Shown one piece after another: positions 49,442 to 61,515 of a stretch of DNA of 64,000 nt. Made by a program: the position numbers and the translations under genes. How positions within the stretch are numbered: the first letter of the stretch is position 1; every line of letters begins with the position of its first letter. The notes beneath the pieces are model-generated. The model was not told the DNA's origin, did no database searches, and saw only the letters and a list, made by a program, of their open reading frames with translations. This DNA is from Isoetes taiwanensis (taxonomy: Eukaryota > Streptophyta > Lycopodiopsida > Isoetales > Isoetaceae): assembly GCA_021234155.1 (NCBI GenBank), contig JAJEKV010000046.1, positions 6,639,012 to 6,703,011 on the forward strand. The letters are read 5' to 3'.

Positions 49442-49894
49442 GGCGTGGGATAGTTTTACCCTTGATTGGGGGATCCCGGAGGTGTGATCCCGGAGGACGG
49501 GATCCCCCACGACGTGTGATCCCGGAGGACGGAATCCCCCTTACTGCGCAGTAACTGCGCATTTTTTGGCCCTTGAAAGAAAAAATGGGGCAGATTTCGT
49601 GTGGGATTTTCTCCCTTGATCCGCAACCAAATCGAATGGGGTCAGTTCGAGGATGGTCGGAATGGGCTGGATCAGAGGGGCAGGTAGGAGCAAAGGAGGA
49701 ATCAAAGCGAGGCCCGCTGTAATCAGGAAGCTTCAATCCGGCCGAAAATCAGCCCTAAACTGCGCAGTAACCCATTAACTGCAAGTAGCTTGGATCGTGT
49801 GATCCCTGGAGGATCGGATCTTTTTCCCGATGGTGATCCCGAGAACGGATCACCACCTCCGGATCCCCAATCAAGGGTAAAACTATCCCATGCC
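49442..49894. mobile_element. Mutator-like non-autonomous element (module B2)
   Basis: The second copy, with the same 9-bp flanks (49433-49441 and 49895-49903). The right half (49790-49870) shows many small differences from B1, concentrated at CTG/CAG and CCGG-type sites. Confidence 0.88.
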
Positions 49895-50263
49895 GTTGAG
49901 ATGCTTGGCGGCGGTTTTATCAAGATAAACGACCAAGCGGATGGTTTATCAAAATAAACAGTAGAATATGAGCCAAGTACGGCTAATAATTGATTTCAAT
50001 CTAACGGCTAGGATCTAAAGTAGTCGAGGAACCGCCGGTTAAGAAAAAAGGAACGAGTATCATCCATGTAAATTTGAGACTTGAACGGACTCATAGGGGC
50101 TAGTCAAAGCCAAGGGCTTTCGATTAATAAAGAGCTCTAAATTTGAAATCGCAGCTCTGCACGGTTTTGGAGCTTACTCGTCAGGTACTACACAGATCAC
50201 CACAGGGATTAAAAGGGGGCTAGCTGATTGCTGGCCCTCTAGAAATAATCGGAAGAAGAAATC

Positions 50264-51524
50264 GGCTAGTTTTCGGTTTACAGCCCCCCCTTGACGTGGC
50301 CAAATTGTCCACCGTGGCAGTTTTTTTTGATGGCGGACGAACGGGCGACGAAAATCTCTTCGCTAGCACAACGGTACAGTGAATTTAACGCAGTTCCTTT
50401 GTGTTTAATACACACGAGGGTTGTTCAAAAGAGCCGGCGAATCCACTCCACTCATCCATCCGATCACGCGCAAATCACTGCAATGGCTCCAGAAGAGGAG
50501 ACTTTCGGTTTACATTCTTTGCTCTTGTTCTGTCTGGTTTTTCTGTTTTGCCCAGTTCATTGTTTCATTGCATTTCTTCCTATCTCATTGCATTTCTTCC
50601 TCCATTCAATGGCATTGGACTTCAGCAATTCCAATGCCAATATCACTACCATGCAATAGTTGCTTGCAAGAACTGCTACCAAAGATCAGACAATTGCATT
50701 TTGCATCCACATTGGCATGCTGCCTGAACGAAGAGATTGTGAAAAATGTGGAAAAACAATGAAGCTAAGAGGAGACAACAGGGGAACGAAGGATTGGAAT
50801 GAAATGGAAGTGCAAAGGAAAGAGATGCAACTTCCAATGTTCGCTTCATAGAGGTACCTGGTTCCACAGGTAGTATATTATTTTCCATTATATTGCGCCA
50901 GGTAGTATTATCTACAGTGATTGTTGGGCTGGCTACGATTCAGAATGGTTGTCACAGTTGGAATATCAACATTATACTGTGAATCACTCCCAACACTTTA
51001 AAGATCCAATCACAGGAGTGCATACTAATAGAATAGAATCAACATGGGGAGCAGTAAAGAAATCCTTGCCATGCTACGGTACTGTTAAGGCATTGTATGA
51101 ATCATACTTCTTTGAGTACATGTGGAGAAAACGATTTGTTAAAGTGAAGAATGAGGCATTCAATGTTTTATGTGATCATGTGAGAATGTATAACAGGGAT
51201 GTTTTGAATGGCCCTGAGGAGGTCTAAGTCAAGAAAATCTGAATTTTCTGTATCTTATTCTGTGTCAATATCTGAATGTTCTGAATTTACAGTTTTTCTG
51301 TCATTGCTGTTTCTTGGGTTATCGGGTTGCCACAGAAATGGTGTTTTCGGGTTCTCGGGTTGCCACCGAAATGGTGTTTTTGGGTTCACGGGTAGCCGTT
51401 TTTGGTGTTCAATAAACAGTTCCACCTGATGTCGCGAAGCATATACACAGTTGAAAAGCGAAGCATATAAATGTCCACGGTGGACAATTTGGCCACGTCC
51501 GGGGCTGTAAACCGAAAGTCTCCC
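50264..51524. mobile_element. Merlin-type DNA transposon remnant (module B2)
   Basis: The second copy with the same AAGAAATC flanks (50256-50263, 51525-51532). The right end here reads GGGGCTGTAAACCG, matching the left end better than B1 (GGGGCCAGAAACCG). Confidence 0.85.
50660..51227 (+). pseudogene. Merlin (IS1595/ISXO2-like) transposase, broken, B2
   Basis: The better preserved copy. The zinc ribbon (CEKCG ... CKGKRCNFQC) and GTWF are followed by a TAG stop and, in the same frame, IAPGSIIYSDCWAGY with the second catalytic aspartate, then YTVNHSQHF and GVHTNRIESTWGAVKKSLP with the last catalytic acidic residue, then a basic helix to the stop at 51227. The open part is 50949-51227, extending in frame upstream to about 50880. 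A normal Merlin transposase is roughly 270-330 residues; here roughly 100 residues between zinc ribbon and second aspartate are missing. Confidence 0.85.
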
Positions 51525-52470
51525 AAGAAATCTTCATAAAAATCTTGAAATACCCTGCTGAATGTGCTGCATGAGTTCCATAATTCTGTTTTTTTTACTG
51601 TGCAAAAGCACAAATTTTCTGATAAATCAAGATAAAGCAGAAGAGAACAAAGAAACAATCATGATTTTTCTGATAATATTTTCAGCAGAAAGAAGAGAGA
51701 AAAATGGGATCAAATACTTGATTTTCCTGATATTTTTGCAGAGAGGAGTGCTGTCACCACTCCAGAAATCCGTGACTGTTGTAAAACTATGCTTGCTTCA
51801 ACATTAAAGACCGAGTTTTGAAAACTATTTTTATAACAAGACTAATTGCTAACGAATTGATTGACAAAGGGGCCTCCAACCGGACCATTTTAACAACTGG
51901 TTGGGCTGAATAAAGGATTTTGAAGGGTTGAGAGTAATGTACAAGGAGTATTCAAAAACTGATGAAGATAAGAGCAGCAAGGACAACAACAAAACAACAA
52001 GGCTCAAGAAAGTGATCACGATGGAACACGGCCAAGGACAACAACAAAACAACAAGGCTCAAGAAAGTGATCACGAGGGAACACGGCATAATGGCGCCAC
52101 TGATAATTGTGAGTTCTTGGCATACACCCTGCAACAGCAGTCTATGACTGCCGGATGCTACAAGGCTGCCATGCTCATGATCACAAAACAAGAACAAGAA
52201 AAAAAATATGTACAAAGGGTGAAGGGAACGTGGCCAAATGAGGCTCTCCAAATTTGAGAAACAACCTGAGTACATCTGAAGAGGCTCCAGTCTAATATAG
52301 TGTAGACCAGCAAATCTGAGCCCTGCATCTAGCTAAATCTAAGCCCTACACTTATGTTAACCTAATCATGCCAAGTGTCGTCTGCCACCACTGACACCTA
52401 GCATGTGCACGATGTTAACCACTAGGTGGTTAACATGGTTTTATTGGCACCCGATTTGGGTTGGACTCCA

Positions 52471-52913
52471 ATGGAAACCTCCCCAACTTTCCATGGAAAT
52501 CTCCCCACTTTTCCGTGGAAACCTCCCCAACTTTCCGTGGAAACCCCCCAGTCTTCCTAGAACCTCACCAACTTTCCATGGAAACCTCCTCCAATTGGAG
52601 AGACTTCCACTTTAGAAAATGGGGGTGGTTTCCATGGAAATCTCCCCAGCTTTCTCTGGAAACCTCCCCAATTTTCTTGGCACAACTTGGGGAGGTTTTC
52701 GAATAAGAAAACAGGGGAGGTTTCCACGAAAAATGGGGGAGGTTTCCATTGAAAAAAAACCATCCATTTGCACGAAGACAAAGATTCATGCCCGTGCGCC
52801 TCGATCCATGAAAGTTATCCACCTCGATGGTTGCGTAAATTAATTACTCTTTCTTTTTGTAAATATTCCATGGAAACTTCCCCAGCTTTCTAAAGAAACT
52901 AAGGGAACTTTCC
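52471..52913. repeat. GGAAACCTCCCC repeat cluster (module B2)
   Basis: The same cluster as at 29907 with very few differences. Confidence 0.8.
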
Positions 52914-53026
52914 ATAAAATATCTATAAGAGCTGACATTTTATTGAGTTTATCATCATTTTGAGCTCTTCATCAAGTTCTTTATCAAATCAAGTATAATT
53001 CCAGCCAAGATTTCATCTTTGTTCCT

Positions 53027-53347
53027 TTGATACTGCTATTTTTCTCATGGATTTGGATCTCTATGGTCGAGCCCGTAGTGGAAACCCAAGTAGGTTCAAC
53101 AAAGACGCTTCGAGAAGTTACGCTGGCACTTGTGAGGGAGAAGCAAGATATACTTGAAAAGTGGGTCAGGATGACAGCTGCAGGACTTGCAAGGGTAGAA
53201 GTGGCAAATGAGGCGGAGCTCGAGCAAATCATCCAAGAAGTCCAACATGTGCATCGACAAAGCCACGTGAACATCACAACTATCCGAATCCCTCTAATAT
53301 GGCGCGTCCATATTACATCCTTGGGTGCTCCTCTAATCTGTATGTAA
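53027..53347 (+). CDS. unidentified small ORF across the B2/unique boundary
   Basis: A 106-codon frame with a hydrophobic start (LLFFSWIWISM) and a helical, charged middle (TLREVTLALVREKQDILEKW, then LEQIIQEVQHVH). In B1 the same frame is cut at the duplication junction after the residues QVGST. Its continuity across 53100 is the reason for treating the right side as the original context. No family recognised; it could be part of a larger gene or retroelement. A poly-T and AT-rich leader (52850-53020) precedes it. Confidence 0.3.
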   Translation: MILLFFSWIWISMVEPVVETQVGSTKTLREVTLALVREKQDILEKWVRMTAAGLARVEVANEAELEQIIQEVQHVHRQSHVNITTIRIPLIWRVHITSLGAPLICM

Positions 53348-55016
53348 AGCCTATACATCCTACATATTGATCGAGCACTAAGAACCTCTCATATACAATG
53401 CAATATGCCAATCCTCTCCATGCATAAGTTTCCCCATATTTTACTCCTTAATCCAAGTTTTAAATTCCCTCATTTTTTAGAGTGGTTTGAAATAGTAGAG
53501 TTTCCAACATAATCTTGCTCCAATTGGCTACTCGTCGTTGAGGTTTAGTGAACTTTAGCTTAGCAAAGAGGATACTATTCCTATTTCTATTTTCAGAAAA
53601 AAGACTAGACTATCTGTTGTAAGATTACATTTCCTCTTCCTTGACGTAAGTAGTAGAGGGTCACTAATTATGGACCATATAAAAATGGAATTAAATTTAC
53701 CAATAATGAATCAACATTTAAACTATTATCTCAATCTCAACCATTGAATGAGATAGATGAAAAAATGGGTGCAATTATAACAATCCAGTTGGTCTAAAAG
53801 CAGTAGTAGCAAATGCTTTACTAAACCAACATCATGATTGGGAAAAACCATTTGGCAAGTTCTTGTTTGTAATAAAAAAAAACATCATTTATCAAGTCGA
53901 ATCTCACTTACATGTACGATTCCTTGGTAAGTTTCTGAAGTTGATTCAAGCAACGGCATTGGAACCATTAGTTTCAACTAGTGCTTAGGCTATCAATTAA
54001 AAAAGCTTCCCAACCAATGCTTGAGTACCCTCCCACAATACAAAGATGATTGTGCAAACTTTATTGAAAGAATTACTAGCACCAAGGAGCAATTTGGTGC
54101 TTATAGTATATAGCTCTTTCTTAGAAACCACATGATTGGATTAACACACATTATACAATAATGCAAACAATATATGAATATAAATATTGTCGTTGATGGT
54201 CGTATTTATATGTGACACCTATGGCCTCACACACAATTGTATGAAAATAGATGGTCCAGGCTATGACACACGATTGAGGTCGAAACGCTAATGCAACTCT
54301 AGAATTTGTTTATCAAAGTTTGTACTATATGATGGATAGTGGGTGGTCAATTAGACAAATGATATTCATATTAGGGCCTGAGCAATCAATCTTGCATTGA
54401 AGGTCCGTATATACATATAACTCCTAGTTATGCGCAACAACTCCTACTGATGCATTGCAAAGGCTAAAGCCTTGAGGTTAGAATGAGATGCATATTTACA
54501 TATTTAGAGTTCCATCATGAACTAAAGTACGTCAATGAACCAGGACAAAATTTTGGGTTCTGCATTCTATTTTTTGTTGATGTATACTTCTAAGGGTGAC
54601 ATTTTGAGCATAAGTTTTGGATCTGTTTTTCCAATTTTTTTGTCTTTGGAGTAATTTAATTGCCTCCCCCCCCCCTCCCCCCCCTCCGGCAAACCCACCG
54701 CCCCAATAAAGCATTGTTTCCTCTACTAAAATCTTTAAACGCAAAGTTAATACATTAATGATACTGTCATTAAGCAATTTCAATAACAAAAATAATTACA
54801 AAAGCAAGCAATGTCCATTTTTGCAAATATCAAGACGCAAGACGTGTTGTTGACGGAAGTTCATACATAGACGTTGAAGGCCAAGTAAAAATATATGTTA
54901 GGACAGTAGTCTGGCAACGCCGGGTACACGTTTACTAGTTTATATTAAAAAGGAGAAGGATTACACCAAAATTTGGGTGTAGCCCTTACTTAATCGCAAG
55001 GGCCTCACCCTATATA
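53348..55016. other. unique intergenic DNA, no gene seen
   Basis: AT-rich single-copy sequence without convincing coding frames. It contains a C-rich homopolymer tract at 54664-54688 (CCCCCCCCCC-T-CCCCCCCC). Minus-strand frames across it (54532-54789) only reflect the glycine codons of that tract. Confidence 0.7.
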
Positions 55017-55403
55017 CACACAAACCATTATATCCAACACTTTAAAATTAAATCCCCCTTGAAACCCCCTTTGGTTTGGGTGCATATTCACACGGGGGGT
55101 GACTCCGGGCATCGAGAGCTGTTGGATAGGCATATTCACCCGTTATTCCTTAATCTACACCGTACGTAAAGTTCCTCGTTTGTGGGGTATGCATGTACAA
55201 AATTTGCTATACTGTATAACAAGTTTTACAAAATACTATAAGATTTGTGGTAATATACTACATGGTGTTGATTTTGTACATGCGAAACATAATTTTAGGG
55301 GCTCTCGCTGCCCTACGTCACCCCCCATGTGAATATGCACCCAAACCAAAGGGGGTTTCAAGGGGGATTTAATTTTAAAGTGTTGGATATAATGGTTTGT
55401 GTG
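55017..55403. mobile_element. foldback element with 87-bp inverted arms
   Basis: Bases 55017-55103 and 55317-55403 are inverted copies starting CACACAAACCATTATATCC and containing CCCCTTTGGTTTGGGTGCAT. The 213-bp interior contains no gene. Just outside, both sides contain an ACCAAAATTT-like motif (54964 and 55413-55421), so the true ends may lie further out; I cannot define a target duplication. MITE-like. Confidence 0.85.
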
Positions 55404-55559
55404 TTAACCCAAAAAAATTTTGGTCCCTTTGGGGCCTTAAGAATTGACGAACGAACTAGAAAAAATTCGTAATGATATTAAATGTGTTCATATGTGTTAT
55501 TATTATATGTTATTATATCTAAACTATATAATTGCTATAGGCAAGATTCTTAGAGAATA

Positions 55560-55840
55560 TGCTCAAAGGATACCTGTTTGTTTTGTGGACACATAACCTT
55601 ATCCATTTGTAACACTTTTAAAGCCATTTTTTGACACGTGTCCAAAGGCTCATTTATTTATTTATGCTCAAAGGATACCTGTTTGTTTTGTGGACACAAC
55701 CTTATCCGTTTGTAACACTTTTAAAGCCATTTTTTGACACGTGTTCAAAGGCTCATTTATTTCTTTTGGATAATATAGTTTAGCCATTTTTTGACACGTG
55801 TCCAAAGGCTCATTTATTTCTTTTGGATAATGTAGTTTAG
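55560..55840. repeat. ~105-bp tandem repeat plus 60-bp partial copies
   Basis: Two copies of a unit starting GCTCAAAGGATACCTGTTTG (55561 and 55666), then shorter repeats of GCCATTTTTTGACACGTGT ending CTTTTGGATAATRTAGTTTAG. An ACACGTGT box (contains the CACGTG E-box/G-box core) is repeated in each unit. Confidence 0.85.
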
Positions 55841-56206
55841 ATAACGTTTTTAACACTCTTAAGGCTTTTTTTTTTACACATGTCCTAAGGCATATTTAGT
55901 ATTAATGACTTCTTTCTAAAAATTGACACGTCAACATTTTGTTATTTAACATTCTATTCAAAAACCTTGAGATGTGTGCGAACTTTTTGAGTAGGTTAAG
56001 GAAGGTGCCAAGAAGTGGCACTATAATTAATGCGAAAAGGTTGAGTAATCTCCTCTTTTATGGCTCTGCTTTAAACAACCATATCCCACAATGGTTGAGT
56101 CAGATCAAGGAGGCCCCATGCCATTAGATTCCTCTCGTCAAGAACTTTCCAATAACTGGTGATTTGCCATTGTTTCAATGCCATCATATCCAATATAATT
56201 GAAATG

Positions 56207-56740
56207 GAGAATCTTCATGCCTGAGGGAATCTAAGAGAATCTTGAGGGAATCTAAGAGAATCTTCATGCCTGAGGGAATCTAAGAGAATCTTCATGCCTG
56301 AGAGAATCTAAGAGAATCTAAGAGAACCTGAGGGAATCTAAGAGAATCTTGAGAGAATTTTTAAGAATCTAGACAAATCTTAAGAGAATCTAAAAGAATC
56401 CTTATAGAATCTTACGGAATCGTAGAGAAGCTTCATAGAATCTTTGAGAATCTAGGGGAACTTTTATATAGTACGGGGGAATCTTCATGGTATTTAAGAA
56501 AATCTAGAGGAAAGTTAGAGCATCTAGGAGGATCTTGATGGCATCTTAGAGAATCTAGAGGAATTTTCATAGAATATCAGAAAATGCATCAGAATCTTAA
56601 GAGAATTTGTGGTAATCTTTATAGAATCTTCGGTAACCTAATAAAATCATAAGAGAATGTTCTAGAACCTAGAGGAATCATACGAGAACCATGAAGAATC
56701 CCTATGGAACCTAAGGGAATCTTCGTAGAATCTAGGGCAA
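56207..56740. repeat. degenerate GAGAATCT minisatellite
   Basis: More than 30 variants of a 10-11 bp motif around AGAGAATCTT, with a higher-order phrase AATCTTCATGCCTGAGGG repeated at the left end and growing divergence toward the right. Typical slippage-born minisatellite; no coding. Confidence 0.85.
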
Positions 56741-57229
56741 ACAGAGTTCTAATTAGTAAATGAGCCAGTAGAAAGAAGTCATTTCCCTAATACATGAATG
56801 ATAGAGAGAAATGTTCGCGGCGGCCTTGGCCGCCACGATAAATTTCTTGTATAGGATAAATGTGATGAGGATAGAAAAGAAAAGCCTGTCATAATGGATA
56901 TAATATGGATCCAACCATCAATGTAGACCAAGACAAGATAAAATATCATCCTTGTCATTGGAGCTGGGAGAATCTTAGAATCTCTTTAAAGACCTATTCA
57001 AAAATCCATCTGGCAAAAAGCCATAATAATTTATATTCAAACTCTAACCAGAACCACAAAACAGGCATCATACCATGCTTATAGCCCAAGGAACACTGGA
57101 ACACTAGATTCTCGTTATTAGAATATACATTAAGAATAATGAGTGGTGGACGTATAGTTTATTAAAACAAATAGCTTTGAAAGTGCCCCGTAGGATTTGA
57201 ACCTAGGCATGGCCACCAAGAAAAAAGAA
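56741..57229. other. intergenic, small perfect palindrome
   Basis: No gene seen. GGCGGCCTTGGCCGCC at about 56819-56834 is a perfect 16-bp GC-rich palindrome in an AT-rich setting. Confidence 0.6.
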
Positions 57230-57235
57230 AATAAC

Positions 57236-58437
<1,202 letters not shown>

Positions 58438-59626
58438 TTACAGTAGCAAAAGGGGGCTTCCGTTATGAGCCCTTGATCTCGAACTAAAGGGTTGATCTAC
58501 ACCATTAAAATTACAGGGGAAAATTAGACGACACAAAAACTATATAAATATGAGGCTAAACCATTGCAAAAGTGGAATTAAGGCATAAAATATAGTGCGC
58601 ACTCTAGATATATGCATTAGTACGTTTTTTGAAATACGCCCATGAAATCATATGAAAACCATGCCAAAAAGCGTATAAAATCACAAAAAAAACCCCCTGT
58701 TATAATGCTACATATTACAAAATCCTACTCTAAAAATTCTGGCTACTCCGGGTTCGGAGCAGCGCAGGCATGCAGGATCACATAACCCTGTTCAGGGTCA
58801 TAGCGGAGGTGCAGAATGACGTCCTGGTAATTGGACATCGGATCTAGGTTAACAGCTGACCCAGACAACCAACCATTCATTTGGATGCCACGGTTCTTCA
58901 TCTTCCATAGGTCGAGATCATTCATACATGTTATCCATTCGAGACAATTCTTGGGCACGATATTTATCATTTCCATCGCTGCAAATTGTGAGTTCTTGCT
59001 TCGCTCCTTGTTCGCCTTATATAGTCCTACCACTTGAGGGCTGCCACGGTGGCCCAATCAAATTTCTGCTGACGTGTCTCCATGCAAGGTACATTCCAAT
59101 TCGAGATTCATATATCTTGCCGCAAATCTAGTCGCGGTACTGTCTCTCTAGACTGCTGTTTCTGCCACCACATTTCTTTAAAGTGTTCGGACTCTCGAGT
59201 TGCCCCTCTTAATTACGTCCATTTAACTCCACGCCAGTGTCAAATCATTATTCGTACATCACCACGAAGTCCCATGGAACCGTGCATTCCAGTTCATGCT
59301 AAGGTGCATTTAAATTGCAACGTCTGAACAATTTATGTAAAATTTGTTTGCCCATTACAACTTAACTGTTCAAGCTTGATTGCTTTGCCATCTGAGGAGA
59401 ACGTGTGATTGATTGCTTTGCCATCTAAGATAGGGTTGGCACAATACCTTCATTATCTGCAAGAGGTCTCACGGTAGTTTTGTAGGTTCTTGCTGGAAGC
59501 ATTGATGATAACCCTAAACAGGAGGAAAAAAGATGGACCTTAGCAGACTTTAATATTCTGTATGATAATGGAAAAATCACATCATATTATGGTAGTAATG
59601 CATTATTTCCCTTTATGTGGCCACAG
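58438..59626. other. intergenic with one unassigned minus-strand frame
   Basis: A 104-codon minus-strand frame at 58743-59057 (reading WLSGSAVNLDPMSNYQDVIL near its end and DPEQGYVILHACA) has plausible protein composition but matches nothing I know. Elsewhere no signal. CAAGCTTGATTGCTTTGCCA-like phrases at 59371 and 59411 are a short direct repeat. Confidence 0.4.
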
Positions 59627-59978
59627 AGCAAGTATGTTGTAGCATTAAAGGTGCTTTTCAAGAACCAACTCCAACAATCTCAAGTTGAGCATCAGCTTCG
59701 TCGCGAAATTGAAATACAAAGCCATCTTAGGCATACAAACATTCTTAAATTGTACGGTTATTTCTACGACCAGATATATTATTGCATTCTGCTATTAAAC
59801 AATCTAAACAGTCCACACTATCTGCAGATTTGATCTGTATGATCTAAAGTTTTTTTCTCTGTTGATGCATCTGCAACATCCAGAATAGGGTTTACTTGAT
59901 ATTAGAGTATGCTGCTAGAGGAGAACTCTACAAGGAACTTCACGTTGCAAGACCTTTGGAGAAAAGCGGGCAGCAACT
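59627..59978 (+). pseudogene. Aurora kinase fragment, two exons
   Basis: Exon 1 (59627-59773) encodes the kinase N-lobe: [20 protein letters not shown] with the ATP-binding lysine of the ALK motif, and [20 protein letters not shown] with the alpha-C glutamate region. Exon 2 (59884-59978) continues after a CAG acceptor with NRVYLILEYAARGELYKEL, and then, after loss of one base, CKTFGEKRAAT and a GTGAGT donor. This is the plant Aurora kinase signature. The donor of exon 1 is AT rather than GT, and the frameshift sits at CTTCACGTTGC where CTTCAGCGTTGC would be expected. The glycine-rich loop, HRD, DFG and activation loop are not found nearby, so it is a fragment. Confidence 0.9.
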
Positions 59979-61330
59979 GTGAGTCAATATCTTCATAAAT
60001 AATTATTTATGCTTAATATGAAACCTCTTGCAATCTAGCAAGAAAGTAAGCAGATCACTCCTATCGATTATGTTCTTTTTGGGCAAAACAATGGTGCTTT
60101 TGACCATATACTAATCTTAAATATACAAATCTATTTGATGCTTTCGTTGATCCAACAGTCATTCTGATATGACATATTAATAGGCCAAACAGGATGCCCA
60201 CGGAAAAGCAACTATGGAGAAACAGACGCTTCAATTCAGAATGCTATAACATATAACTCTAATCTTGTAAAGTATATTTTGAGCAGCAAAGGCATGCCAA
60301 GTAAGACTGGCACTGTCATAAATACTAGATAAGAAGTCAGGGCTTAGTTCTCAATAGTCTTAGGGACTGTTTAGTATGAATCAAACAGTTATTTACTCTT
60401 TAGATCTACATGTGCTACTCTGAAGGATATTGATGTTTCTTCCTCAAATGGAACCCTAATGTTAATAAGGATGTCTTGGAGAATGCCTTGAATTGGGCTT
60501 TAATGACCGCATTCAGCGCCGACCGGAAACTTATTTATTCACGGGACAACACTAGTTTCTTGCCTCTGTTTCTCATGCTTCTTATTCGTTTAACAGTTAT
60601 TTTCAAGGAAGCAAGCAAGATACTGAAAGCTGTGACTTTCAGGGATATGATCATGTTGTTAACACATATCCCCATAAGTATTAGACTAGGGTCATACTTT
60701 TTTTCCATGTTGCATCTTTTTGTTTGCTAATGCAAAATCTTGGTTTTTCATTTTCTCTGATAAGGGATAGCAGGTAAGATCGTCTTTATATCCTTTTTTT
60801 TTTCTTGCATGTTGTGAGATTAATGCCTTCACAGTTGGATAATATAAATGGAATCTGACCAAAGACATTGAATTTCTTGCATCACACTCAGCTCAGATGC
60901 CAATGCCAGCAGTGCTAATATTTCTATCAGTAGAACGCAAGTCCATTCTCTCTCTGTGCCATTGGCTTTATGACTTTGGCAACCCTTTTATGCCTCTTAA
61001 GTATTTGAACACGAATTTGATGGTTTTGAAAAGGCTTTTGTATTGTACCAATATTGTGCATAGAGAAGAGGGAGTTAAACAAAAAAAAAAGAGACAGCGC
61101 CTTCCAAGATGAGGGTTTTGGATCCTATAGCATCCATTTTTTGTCACAAAGGAAAGCAGATTATGTATTTAAAATGCAAGACCCTGCCATTTTTGAGGTA
61201 TAATGCTGATTGCATGGAGTAAAATATGATTTGATGATTCTTCTAGCTTTACTCATTGCTGATCTTTTCATTTCCATGTCTACCTCTATTTAACATTACA
61301 AATACTAGAGGTGGAATTACCCCAAAGTTT
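59979..61330. other. AT-rich intergenic, no gene seen
   Basis: I searched this stretch for the remaining Aurora kinase exons (VIHRDIKPEN, DFGW, GTLDYLPPE) and did not find them in either strand. Short plus-strand frames at 60476-60730 and 60897-61112 have no recognisable domain. Confidence 0.6.
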
Positions 61331-61334
61331 CAAC

Positions 61335-61515
61335 CCCACTAAATTGGTCTAAGTCAACATTCAAAATTCACCCAATTGCAAAAACAACTCTAATATTAAT
61401 GGCCACAACAATTATCTAACAAAGGTAGTCTCACCCCCACTAAATTGGTCTAAGTCAACATTCAAAATTCACCCAATTGCAAAAACAACTCTAATATTAA
61501 TGGCCACAACAATTT
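61335..61515. repeat. ~101-bp tandem duplication
   Basis: The segment from CCCACTAAATTGGTCTAAG to TTAATGGCCACAACAATT occurs twice (61335-61414 and 61436-61514) with a 22-bp spacer, almost without change. Confidence 0.9.

Larger units (their letters stand above)
30536..53100. repeat. 22.5 kb tandem segmental duplication, copy 2
   Basis: This is the second copy: partial A6 with CACTA, A7 with CACTA, truncated A8 and module B2. It ends at GTAGGTTCAAC at 53100, after which unique sequence (AAAGACGCTTCG) continues. An open reading frame (53027-53347) runs through that right edge, so the B2-to-unique join is probably the ancestral arrangement and the B1-to-A6 join at 30535/30536 the derived breakpoint. 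The join shares only AC with both parental sequences, which fits end joining rather than homologous unequal crossing over. Confidence 0.93.
47508..53100. repeat. module B2 (5.6 kb)
   Basis: The second copy of module B, joined on the right to single-copy sequence. Differences from B1 cluster at CAG/CTG sites (for example 49780-50170 and 50400-50470 here, 28980-29045 in B1). Confidence 0.93.

Noticed and set aside
54532-54789. Glycine-rich protein frame
   Set aside because: The glycine run is only the translation of a C homopolymer tract.
57180-57225. tRNA or SINE B-box (GGTTCAAATCC on the minus strand)
   Set aside because: The B-box and a weak T-arm are visible, but no A-box, acceptor stem or anticodon arm can be built around it.
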